This document shows positions 1-6,118 of a DNA stretch of 6,279 bases, piece by piece. This DNA is from an uncultured Synechococcus sp. (GTDB lineage Bacteria > Cyanobacteriota > Cyanobacteriia > PCC-6307 > Cyanobiaceae), in assembly GCA_949373155.1 (NCBI GenBank), contig CASICK010000021.1, positions 1-6,279 on the forward strand. The letters run 5' to 3'. Position numbers and translations under genes: made by a program. The notes beneath the pieces are model-generated. The model saw only the letters and a list, made by a program, of their open reading frames with translations, was not told the DNA's origin and ran no database searches. Position 1 is the stretch's first letter. Every line of letters starts with the position of its first letter.

Positions 1-21
1 TGATGAAATCAGAGCTTGCCT

Positions 22-33
22 CGCATCGATGCG
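22..33. repeat. 12-bp perfect palindrome downstream of the methyltransferase
   Basis: CGCATCGATGCG reads the same on both strands and lies 5 bases beyond the methyltransferase stop codon. It has no loop and no adjacent T-tract, so it is not a convincing terminator. It could be chance. The window ends before the next gene can be seen. Confidence 0.3.
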
Positions 34-38
34 CTGAT

Positions 39-1271
39 TCAGCAAGGCTCTTGAAGGAATTGACTCCGTTCATTGGTTCCTGTATTTGGAAACAACGGGT
101 TAAATCGCAGAAAAGACAGCCAGCGAAATTCGCCAAGGCAAGCAGGATCAACGAGACGCAAAAGTGCTTCACGCCGTTGCAGCACCTCAGCAAGTTGGTT
201 GCCAGGAAGTTGTTGAAGACTGCTGAAGCGTTCAGCAAGGCCTAGAGCAAGTAAAGCCTCACCCTGTCGGCATTGACCCTCAAGGGTCCAACCATTGCTT
301 GTCGCTTGGTGAACCATGGTCTCAAGACAGAGATGGGCCGTGAGGTCTTGTTTGCCTGCATCAACCAAGACGTTGTCACTTGCCCGTTGGTTTCGATAGG
401 CCATGAGGGTCCCCTCCCCGCGTGGAGCGGAGTAGTAGCGATGAGCCTCGAGGGCGTAGTCAACAACAAGCAGATGGCCCGCAATTAACGCCTCAAACGC
501 TTCTGTGAACCATTTGGCGCATTCGTCATGCCATTCCGTTGTCCATCCGTCCTCAGCAGCATCTGGAGGCAGGGCAATCTGTGTGGCTAACAACGTTGCG
601 TCCATGCGCTCTTGAAGCCCTTGAGGGATGGGTTCAGTTCCCCAGTGCAGATTTTTTTCGCCACTGCTTCCTTGTTGCAATTGAACGGTTTGACGACGAA
701 GTTGTCCATCGATCAATTCAAGACGTTCTACGGGAAAGGCATCGAGGAGCTCATGAGCAATCAAGACACCAATCACCGGACTTGTCTTGAGATTCGACAG
801 GGACGTCCAGCGATACGAAAAATGTTGATGGGAATCGCGTGAGTTGTGGTGCTGCTCTAAACGTTTGCGTTGACGCTGTTCCATCCCTGGATTGGCCTCC
901 ACCAAAACCAGCTCAAGACGATGGATCAGGTCGGGAAGCTGCTCAACCAAGTGATCGATGAGATCACAACTCAACTCCGCTTCGCCAGGTCCAACTTCAA
1001 CGATGGAGAGGGTTTTGGTTGGGTGATTCAGCGCGAGAGTTCGGAGCCACTGGACAAGTTGACAACCCATCAAGGCTGAAAAATCAGGCCCCAAGGTGGC
1101 AGACGTTACAAAATCACCTCCCTTGCCGATCTTCAGTTGGCCACTGCCATAGGCCCCATAAACAGGGTCATGCAAAGCCCAGGCCATGAACTGGGAGAAG
1201 GGTACGGAACCTCCTGATTGCTCAAAACGCTGTTGAAGCCATAAAGGGCAAGACGCAGGAGAGCCTGTCAT
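39..1271 (-). CDS. MidA/NDUFAF7-family SAM-dependent methyltransferase (COG1565 type)
   Basis: Predicted class I SAM-dependent methyltransferase of 410 residues. Visible landmarks in order: GGDFVTSA at about 51-58, the SAM-binding loop VEVGPGEAEL at 91-100, an acidic residue ending strand 2 (LVLVEANP, E125), the family segment AHELLDAFPVER at 172-183, VVDYALEAHRYY at 269-280, GTLMAYRNQR at 287-296, DLTAHL at 309-314, and a C-terminal block QGEALLALGLAERF at 336-349. Length and motif order fit the family. Known: the mitochondrial member NDUFAF7 methylates an arginine of a complex I subunit during assembly. Inferred: a similar role on cyanobacterial NDH-1 is possible but untested. The reading frame extends upstream to a TTG at 1313, but the ATG at 1271 precedes all conserved sequence and leaves a 30-base gap to the divergent neighbour, so I prefer it. 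No Shine-Dalgarno is seen. The glycine loop is atypical (GPGEAE rather than GPGxGx). Confidence 0.9.
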   Translation of the reverse strand: MTGSPASCPLWLQQRFEQSGGSVPFSQFMAWALHDPVYGAYGSGQLKIGKGGDFVTSATLGPDFSALMGCQLVQWLRTLALNHPTKTLSIVEVGPGEAELSCDLIDHLVEQLPDLIHRLELVLVEANPGMEQRQRKRLEQHHNSRDSHQHFSYRWTSLSNLKTSPVIGVLIAHELLDAFPVERLELIDGQLRRQTVQLQQGSSGEKNLHWGTEPIPQGLQERMDATLLATQIALPPDAAEDGWTTEWHDECAKWFTEAFEALIAGHLLVVDYALEAHRYYSAPRGEGTLMAYRNQRASDNVLVDAGKQDLTAHLCLETMVHQATSNGWTLEGQCRQGEALLALGLAERFSSLQQLPGNQLAEVLQRREALLRLVDPACLGEFRWLSFLRFNPLFPNTGTNERSQFLQEPC

Positions 1272-1301
1272 TGAGGAGAATGCCTGTAATGCGACAGAGC
1301 T
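1272..1301. promoter_or_regulatory. 30-base divergent intergenic region
   Basis: This is the whole gap between the divergent methyltransferase and TPM genes when both use their first ATG. It is too short for two full promoters, so at least one promoter must lie inside the opposite gene, or transcription must start almost at the start codon. The plus strand carries GAGGAG at 1273-1278, directly before an ATG at 1280, but that ATG opens only a 57-codon shadow frame. The TPM gene itself starts 24 bases after the purine run. No clear -10 box is seen. Confidence 0.3.
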
Positions 1302-2111
1302 ATGGGAACACAACCGCGCTTCACACGATTCTTGTTCCCGTTGTTCAGCTTATTTCTGTTGCTCCTCGTCGCAAGTCCTGTCCAGGCAATCGACAACCCA
1401 GAGCTACTTCCAGACCATCCAACGCCGGTGATCGATTTAGCTCGAGCCTTTAGTGACAATCAACTCAAAGAACTGGAAACGTCGCTAGATGCGTTTGAAC
1501 AGCGCAGTGGATGGAAACTAAGAGTTCTCACCCAGTATGAAAAGACTCCCGGGCTCGCCGTTAAAGAGTTTTGGGGACTCGATGAGCGGAGTTTGTTGAT
1601 TATTGGAGATCCCCGCGGTGGGAATCTGCTTAATTTCAACGTAGGCGATGCCTTCTTTGCCTTAATGCCACGCACCTGGTGGGTAGAGCTGCAAACCCGC
1701 TATGGAAATCAGTTTTACGTCCGCGACAATGGCGAGGACGGTTCACTGCTTGCGACGATTGGAGCCGTAGAACTCTGCTTGGATCGAGGCGGGTGTCAGT
1801 TTGTTCCCGGTTTGCCAAAGGAACAATGGCTATTAACTCTGGCCACGTCAGTGCTCGGTGGCTTAATTGCAGGATTTGCTGCTTATCCGCGTAAAGAAGG
1901 TGAACGTATTGCCTGGGCTTGGGTGCTCTTGTTGTCTCCCCTATGGGTGATGTTGTTTGGAGTCTTTGGGATCGCACCGGTAGTGACAAGAACCAGCGAT
2001 CTGTTGCCGCTCGTTCGGAACGGAATGGGATTCGTTGGAGGCATGGTTGGTGCCTATCTCATTGCCCAGACAATCGTTGGTCGCAAAATGGCAGAAGAAA
2101 CAGACGAATAA
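1302..2111 (+). CDS. TPM-domain membrane protein (Psb32/TLP18.3-like)
   Basis: A 269-residue exported membrane protein. Residues 1-29 form a signal peptide: R6/R9, a hydrophobic core at 10-24, then the cleavage-like SPVQA before ID. Residues about 44-163 match the TPM fold (VIDLARAFSDNQLKELETSL, GWKLRVLTQYE, SLLIIGDPRGGNLLNFNVGD). Three likely membrane helices follow at about 176-195, 204-228 and 243-259, with a short acidic tail. Known: TPM proteins such as TLP18.3/Psb32 support photosystem II repair in plants and Synechocystis; other TPM proteins have different roles. Inferred: the TPM domain faces the thylakoid lumen or periplasm. C159 and C165 flank a GG pair and could form a disulfide. 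The ATG at 1302 is the first start after an in-frame TAA at 1287. There is no strong Shine-Dalgarno. Assignment to the domain is firmer than any function. Confidence 0.85.
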   Translation: MGTQPRFTRFLFPLFSLFLLLLVASPVQAIDNPELLPDHPTPVIDLARAFSDNQLKELETSLDAFEQRSGWKLRVLTQYEKTPGLAVKEFWGLDERSLLIIGDPRGGNLLNFNVGDAFFALMPRTWWVELQTRYGNQFYVRDNGEDGSLLATIGAVELCLDRGGCQFVPGLPKEQWLLTLATSVLGGLIAGFAAYPRKEGERIAWAWVLLLSPLWVMLFGVFGIAPVVTRTSDLLPLVRNGMGFVGGMVGAYLIAQTIVGRKMAEETDE

Positions 2112-2117
2112 TTCGTC
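2103..2117. terminator. Small hairpin spanning the TPM stop codon
   Basis: GACGAA and TTCGTC form a perfect 6-bp stem whose 3-base loop is the TAA stop codon of the TPM gene. It sits in the 27-base gap between two convergent genes. There is no T-tract, so a role as an intrinsic terminator is weak. It may slow polymerase or be chance. Confidence 0.2.
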
Positions 2118-2132
2118 CGCTTTACGACAAGA

Positions 2133-2144
2133 CCCTGATCAGGG
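2133..2144. repeat. 12-bp palindrome at the convergent gene junction
   Basis: CCCTGATCAGGG is a perfect palindrome that contains the TGA stop of the GH104 gene (2139-2141 on the minus strand). It lies 15 bases after the hairpin at the TPM stop. Being symmetric, it could act on transcripts from both sides, but it lacks a loop and a T-run. Function is not established. Confidence 0.3.
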
Positions 2145-2879
2145 CATGCCACAAAGAATCTTGGGTCCGGAGCAAACAGGGGCTTTGGGGCCCTTGGCGC
2201 CGTCGTCTCCGCTGAGAGCTTCCTGGCGCTGATCTCTGATCTGACGCAGCTGACTCAAATTGACCTTATAAAACGATTGAAGATTGACGAAGCGCTTTAC
2301 AGGCTGGCCGTAGTAGCTGCGGCCACGAAGGGTGGGGAAAGAGGCCCACTCAGGAGCAAGCCTGGCTGCAAGCTGAGGCGTCATCACACCAACATCCGTA
2401 AGCCGTAGAGCCTTACGTCTTTGGACGAGGAACAGGGCACCTTGATCTTGAACTTCAGGTCCAAAACCCCTCACACCCAAACTGCGCTTCACCAGATCCC
2501 AAGTGAACGGCATGAACTGGTAAGCACCAGCCGCTGCACTCGCATAACGGGAGGAATAAATGACGCGATCGGGATGGCGATCCATCGACCCCATCAGACT
2601 CCCGCCAAACATCACGCGATAACCAACGTCGTGACCGTTTTTCCAGGTTCCTTCAGCGAAGCGGATCGTATTGAGAAGAGCGCGTCGTTCTGGGGTAATG
2701 ATGTATGGAAGAGCACTAACAGACTGATCTGTTGAAGTAATCAGTCCCGAGCGTGAGGCTTCAAGAGTTGGCATCGCAGCTACAGCCGCTTCAGCTGACT
2801 GAGAAGTCATCAAGATCGGACCAAAACTTGCGAGAGCCGCTGGAAGCAGACGACAGACAGTTTTCGCAAGAAAAGACAT
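2139..2879 (-). CDS. Secreted GH104 (lambda-endolysin-like) muramidase/transglycosylase
   Basis: A 246-residue protein predicted to cleave the glycan strands of peptidoglycan. Residues 1-31 look like a signal peptide (K6, R10, hydrophobic stretch, then SQSAEA before AVA), placing it in the periplasm. The catalytic domain spans about 63-205 and lines up with lambda R endolysin: FAEGT at 74-78 supplies the catalytic glutamate (E76), followed by GYRVMFGG 86-93, DRHPDRV 100-106, SAAAGAYQF 114-122 and WASFP...YYGQ 178-192. The tail beyond 210 is charged and ends with two cysteines. No phage genes sit nearby, so I read it as a housekeeping cell-wall enzyme rather than prophage. The frame opens upstream with a TTG at 2927, but that would put 16 extra residues before a normal signal peptide, so the ATG at 2879 is preferred. 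No Shine-Dalgarno at either start. Confidence 0.85.
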   Translation of the reverse strand: MSFLAKTVCRLLPAALASFGPILMTSQSAEAAVAAMPTLEASRSGLITSTDQSVSALPYIITPERRALLNTIRFAEGTWKNGHDVGYRVMFGGSLMGSMDRHPDRVIYSSRYASAAAGAYQFMPFTWDLVKRSLGVRGFGPEVQDQGALFLVQRRKALRLTDVGVMTPQLAARLAPEWASFPTLRGRSYYGQPVKRFVNLQSFYKVNLSQLRQIRDQRQEALSGDDGAKGPKAPVCSGPKILCGMP

Positions 2880-3142
2880 ACGGGAAAAAAGAAGGATTGA
2901 CCGGTGGAGGAGATCAACTGACCGCAAAGAGGCGGAATTCGAAATATCAAACAGACTTCAATTTGAACGCTTCAGGCTCAATGGAAGGAACTTTGACGAA
3001 TACGCTCAAGCTGCCCAAGAGCTGATGTGCCAGCTGAAGGATTGTCCATAAGCACTGGCAAGACTCAGATGGGACGCATAGTGCGCCAAAGCCAGAGAGG
3101 GCCATCCGTCTCAGCTGAGATAAAAAAAAGTAATTGAAGTGA
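2880..3142. other. 263-base intergenic stretch with a decayed-looking small ORF
   Basis: This lies between two minus-strand genes. On the plus strand it contains a Shine-Dalgarno-like GGAGGAG at 2907-2913, a protein-like frame (listed separately) and, at 3109-3120, the palindrome TCTCAGCTGAGA followed by T and eight A residues. Read on the minus strand, the T-run comes before the palindrome, so this is not a normal terminator for the glycosyltransferase transcript. A weak -10-like TGATAT on the minus strand (2944-2949) could serve the GH104 gene, but no good -35 goes with it. Confidence 0.4.
2917..3081 (+). pseudogene. Possible small protein gene or remnant with an in-frame stop
   Basis: One plus-strand frame reads like a real protein: after a charged start (DRKEAEFEISNRLQ) comes FERFRLNGRNFDEYAQ and then AAQELMCQLKDCP, which would form amphipathic helices. 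It ends at TAA 3049-3051. If that codon is skipped, nine more sensible residues (ALARLRWDA) follow to TAG at 3079. No ATG, GTG or TTG opens this frame after 2880, yet GGAGGAG at 2907-2913 lies just before where a start would be expected. A lost start and a CAA-to-TAA change at 3049 would explain both faults. I do not recognise the family with confidence. The FEIS...FR pattern faintly recalls NblA-like small proteins, but that is a guess. The other frames here look like random translation. It may be chance; the left boundary is arbitrary. Confidence 0.3.
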
Positions 3143-4237
3143 TCAGTCGTGCTGAACTGTCTTCAATGCCACCGAGACCAAAGCCTTTGCGGCATCTTCG
3201 GCACCTTGTTTTGAAGCAATCGGACGGATTGCTTCAACAAGTTGTTGATCCAGCTGCCATTCCCCTTGATTGAAAGCGTGGCGACTGAGAATCTTGTGTT
3301 GTCCAAATAAACGAAGGCCATCCATAAGGACGGAGGCTTCGGCGAAGCCATCCCGCTCCACGACATGCATCCCTAGGTCTTGGCTTAACGCTTCACAAAA
3401 AGTGCTGTAACCAGGCTTGCCTAGGTGCCGTTCGCAAAAAGGCATTACATCAAAAGGGCGCACACTGTCGGGCAAAAGAGTGACATTGGCCTCAGATTCA
3501 AGGTTGGCCAAAAGGTGAGGAGCCACGGGGGCTGGCATTAGAAAATGATGATTAGGCCAATCACGAAATAAGGCAGGGTCGATTGCGACACCAAGGCCCC
3601 CAAATCCGACGAGCACGAGAGGCTTTTGAATCTGTTCCAAATGTTGCTGCAATGGGACAGGAAGCTCACGCAAGGCAGGCACCGTGAGACCTAACTGCTG
3701 CTCGTCTAGACCCCAGTGCATCGCCAGTGAAAAGGGACAACGCAATAGCAACTCACCCTGCTGATAATGAGCGCGTGCTGCTGCTGCGTATTCGGCGAAT
3801 CGTCCACCAAGCGGTTGATAAATGTCATCCCAACCGAAATTACCCATCCAAACCAAGGGAGCACCCGAGCGTTCAGCCAGAACTGCTGCTGCGGGGGGAA
3901 TGTCACCAACAACAAGAACTGGGGTGTTCTGCGCAGCAAGCCAGGCAGCCTCTTGATCGAGACGTTGAGGCAGAACAGTATCTAGAACCTTCAACGAATC
4001 CAAGGTTCGCTGTTGATCAACGCCGAGAGCATCGGCCTGGATCATTCCCACATCCCAACCCACAAAGCGTTGCTCTACGGGCACAGCACCGCAGACCAAC
4101 TTGAGAAAATCTGCAGAGACAAGGGAACTAACTACAAGCCTCCAGGACGGCTGAAGTCGATGCAAAGCAGATAAAACGGTGGCCTGTCGTGCAGCGTGCC
4201 CAAACCCGTGGCTGCTTAAGCAGACATAAATCAGCAT
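3143..4237 (-). CDS. GT-B glycosyltransferase-like protein related to the N-terminal domain of plant L-arabinokinase
   Basis: A 364-residue cytoplasmic protein with GT-B glycosyltransferase features. The N-terminal SSHGFGHAAR (8-17) is the glycine/histidine loop seen in MurG-like and arabinokinase N-terminal domains. VGDIPPAAAVLAERSG (110-125) and GNFGWDDIY (132-140) resemble the equivalent plant ARA1 segments from memory. The second half has LVGFGGLG (209-216) and KPGYSTFCEAL (274-284), the usual nucleotide-sugar side, followed by ERDGFAEA (294-301). There is no sugar-kinase domain, so unlike ARA1 this is the transferase-like half alone. Donor, acceptor and activity are unknown. It starts with ATG inside the last codons of the upstream phosphoesterase (ATGCTGA, 7-base overlap), so the two are almost certainly one transcript with coupled translation. 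No separate Shine-Dalgarno is visible. Family call is fairly sure, function is not. Confidence 0.85.
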   Translation of the reverse strand: MLIYVCLSSHGFGHAARQATVLSALHRLQPSWRLVVSSLVSADFLKLVCGAVPVEQRFVGWDVGMIQADALGVDQQRTLDSLKVLDTVLPQRLDQEAAWLAAQNTPVLVVGDIPPAAAVLAERSGAPLVWMGNFGWDDIYQPLGGRFAEYAAAARAHYQQGELLLRCPFSLAMHWGLDEQQLGLTVPALRELPVPLQQHLEQIQKPLVLVGFGGLGVAIDPALFRDWPNHHFLMPAPVAPHLLANLESEANVTLLPDSVRPFDVMPFCERHLGKPGYSTFCEALSQDLGMHVVERDGFAEASVLMDGLRLFGQHKILSRHAFNQGEWQLDQQLVEAIRPIASKQGAEDAAKALVSVALKTVQHD

Positions 4238-5088
4238 GGCGCTGAGCTTGCACTGGGGTTGCGCAACAACGTTTGTTCATAGGCAAGCGTTCCATTCCGG
4301 TGGAACCAGCGATGACTGACAAGGCTGAGATGACGCCCCTCAAATTCAACCCAGGTGAAATGAATCAGGGTCTGTCCGGCTTCGTCTGAGCCAGACCGTG
4401 GAACACAGGCGGCATTGACGTAGGAGGTGCCATAACGATCACGATGGAACGTCATACGTTCTCCCTTCCCTCCTCGGAGGTTGTGATGCATGTGGCCAAA
4501 CACCACAAGGTCGGCAGCGCGCCGCCGGCGCAGGGTTTCAACAGCAATCGCAAGGTCGCGATCACCCCAATCAATGTGGGGATGCTTCCAATCCCGACCA
4601 CAAATGCTCGACGCATCGGATCCGAGACCAGTAGGACCACTATGGGCAAGAAGCACAAGTGGCCAGTCCTCGGGGGCGTCTGAAGCCGCCTGAACGATTC
4701 GATCAACCGACTCCTGTTCCGTGACAGGGCCGAAAACACTTTGCACAGCTTCAGACAGGTGAAAACCACCTCCTGAACTGCATGGACGGCCGCCAACAAT
4801 GGCAACAGCTGGAGACGTCCAATTGCGCAGCTTCCAGGAGCAATCAAGATCGCCCAGCATTGAAATTTGCTGTCGCAACAGCTCACCACTGCGATCTCTG
4901 CCTCGATCGTGATTGCCGAGAATCACGGCACAAGGAAGCTTCAACCGCGTGATTGCTTTCACCAAGCGCAAATCACCGTCACTCAAATCGCCAACGAACA
5001 ACAGGGCATCAGGCCGTAACTGCTCGAGCAGATGTTCGTCGTGAAAGGTCCAGTCACCGTGAAGGTCTCCGGCTATGGCGAGGCGCAA
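4231..5088 (-). CDS. Calcineurin-like metallophosphoesterase (TIGR04168 type)
   Basis: A 285-residue metal-dependent phosphoesterase. The full set of family motifs is visible: GDLHGDW at 7-13 (D8, H10), GDLSDGD at 33-39 (D34), GNHDRGRD at 58-65 (N59, H60), LLAHSGPTGLG at 146-156 (H149), and GHMHHN at 198-203 (H199, H201). These would bind two metal ions at the active site. Serine- and glycine-rich CSSGGGF (103-109) and the GLGSD stretch fit a cyanobacterial/plant subfamily that I recall as TIGR04168; its substrate is not known to me. There is no signal peptide, so it is cytoplasmic. The start codon is TTG at 5088: the first motif begins at residue 7, no ATG or GTG lies between it and the in-frame TAG at 5107-5109 (minus strand), and no Shine-Dalgarno is seen. 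The gene leads the unit with the downstream glycosyltransferase and is divergent from nadA. Confidence 0.9.
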   Translation of the reverse strand: MRLAIAGDLHGDWTFHDEHLLEQLRPDALLFVGDLSDGDLRLVKAITRLKLPCAVILGNHDRGRDRSGELLRQQISMLGDLDCSWKLRNWTSPAVAIVGGRPCSSGGGFHLSEAVQSVFGPVTEQESVDRIVQAASDAPEDWPLVLLAHSGPTGLGSDASSICGRDWKHPHIDWGDRDLAIAVETLRRRRAADLVVFGHMHHNLRGGKGERMTFHRDRYGTSYVNAACVPRSGSDEAGQTLIHFTWVEFEGRHLSLVSHRWFHRNGTLAYEQTLLRNPSASSAPC

Positions 5089-5140
5089 TCTGGTCAGGAG
5101 TGTTGCCTAAGCTTTGAACATCCTGCCCGATGTGGCCAGA
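5089..5140. promoter_or_regulatory. 52-base divergent region between phosphoesterase and nadA, with terminal inverted octamers
   Basis: Both genes must be read from here or from inside each other. TCTGGTCA (5089-5096) and TGGCCAGA (5133-5140) form an inverted repeat with one mismatch, each copy touching a start codon: TGACCAGA before the TTG on the minus strand and TGGCCAGA before the ATG on the plus strand. No clear -35/-10 pair is seen. The repeat could be an operator, a leader element or coincidence. Confidence 0.35.
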
Positions 5141-6118
5141 ATGTCTGCAATCAACACTGAGACAGATCTGGGGATCAGGATCATGAAAGACACTCCCGGT
5201 GATCTCGTCGGCGCCATCAACCAGCTTCGAAAGGATCGAAACGCCATCGTTTTGGCGCACTATTACCAGGAGCCAGAAATACAAGATATTGCTGATTTCA
5301 TTGGAGATTCATTAGAACTCTCGCGAAAAGCTGCCAGCACAGATGCGGATGTCATTGTTTTTTGCGGAGTACATTTCATGGCAGAAACGGCAAAAATCTT
5401 AAGTCCAGATAAAATTGTTCTCTTACCTGATAGTGATGCAGGATGCTCACTAGCAGATGATTGTCCAGGCGAAGAATTTGAAGCATTTAGAGCCAACCAT
5501 CCTGATCATTTTGTTGTAAGTTATATAAATTGCACAGCTGCAGTTAAAGCACAAAGTGACTTGATATGTACCAGCAGCAACGCGGTTGACCTAGTAAATC
5601 AACTTCCGACTGATCAACCTATTTTATTCGCACCAGACCAAAATCTGGGACGATGGGTACAAAGACAAAGTGGACGTGAGCTGACATTGTGGCCTGGACG
5701 TTGCATCGTTCATGAAACATTTAGCGAAGAAGCTCTATTGAAACTTAAGCTTCAGCACCCTGATGGAGAGGTGATTGCACATCCTGAGTGCATGGAAAAT
5801 CTGCTTGACCTAGCTGATTTCATCGGCTCAACGAGCAAACTCTTAGCGCATGCTCAGTCAAGTTCAGCAAGTATTTTTATCGTACTAACAGAACCAGGTA
5901 TACTACACCAAATGCAGAAATTAGTTCCTAATAAGACCTTCATCGATGTACCAGGCTTAGATGGATGCAGTTGCAATACATGCCCATACATGCGTTTGAA
6001 TACACTAGAAAAACTATGGCAGTGCTTAGAAACACTTGAGCCTAAGATCGAAATGGATGAAACAATACGAAGAAAAGCCTTGGCACCAATACAAAGGATG
6101 CTTGAAATGAGTAAATAA
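5141..6118 (+). CDS. nadA: Quinolinate synthase (4Fe-4S enzyme of NAD biosynthesis)
   Basis: NadA condenses iminoaspartate (from NadB) with dihydroxyacetone phosphate to give quinolinate for NAD synthesis in the cytoplasm. From the ATG at 5141 it has 325 residues, normal for the family. Signature segments: [20 protein letters not shown] near the N-terminus (H40, Y41), [29 protein letters not shown] (C102), [19 protein letters not shown] (C188), [15 protein letters not shown] and the terminal [16 protein letters not shown] (C281). C102, C188 and C281 are the expected three ligands of the 4Fe-4S cluster. Other in-frame starts are TTG 5114, GTG 5132 and ATG 5183; the last would leave 311 residues and sits only two bases after AGGA, so the start is uncertain within these limits. 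The first ~140 bases are GC-balanced like the neighbours, while the rest is distinctly AT-rich, which is odd within one gene. The protein looks intact. Confidence 0.96.
   Translation: MSAINTETDLGIRIMKDTPGDLVGAINQLRKDRNAIVLAHYYQEPEIQDIADFIGDSLELSRKAASTDADVIVFCGVHFMAETAKILSPDKIVLLPDSDAGCSLADDCPGEEFEAFRANHPDHFVVSYINCTAAVKAQSDLICTSSNAVDLVNQLPTDQPILFAPDQNLGRWVQRQSGRELTLWPGRCIVHETFSEEALLKLKLQHPDGEVIAHPECMENLLDLADFIGSTSKLLAHAQSSSASIFIVLTEPGILHQMQKLVPNKTFIDVPGLDGCSCNTCPYMRLNTLEKLWQCLETLEPKIEMDETIRRKALAPIQRMLEMSK

Noticed and set aside
1636..1989. 117-codon minus-strand ORF opposite the TPM gene
   Set aside because: It is antisense to a protein with a clear signal peptide, TPM domain and membrane helices, and carries no recognisable motif.
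2139..2879. GH104 endolysin as a sign of a prophage
   Set aside because: It has a signal peptide, no holin, spanin, integrase or other phage gene is nearby, and its flanks are housekeeping-type genes.
3109..3129. Palindrome TCTCAGCTGAGA followed by an A8 run, considered as a terminator for the glycosyltransferase
   Set aside because: On the minus strand the T-run comes before the palindrome, the wrong order for an intrinsic terminator, and on the plus strand the tail is A rather than T.
3727..4104. 125-codon plus-strand ORF opposite the glycosyltransferase
   Set aside because: Composition is typical of antisense translation (rich in R, Q, P, H), there are no motifs, and the minus-strand gene is well supported.
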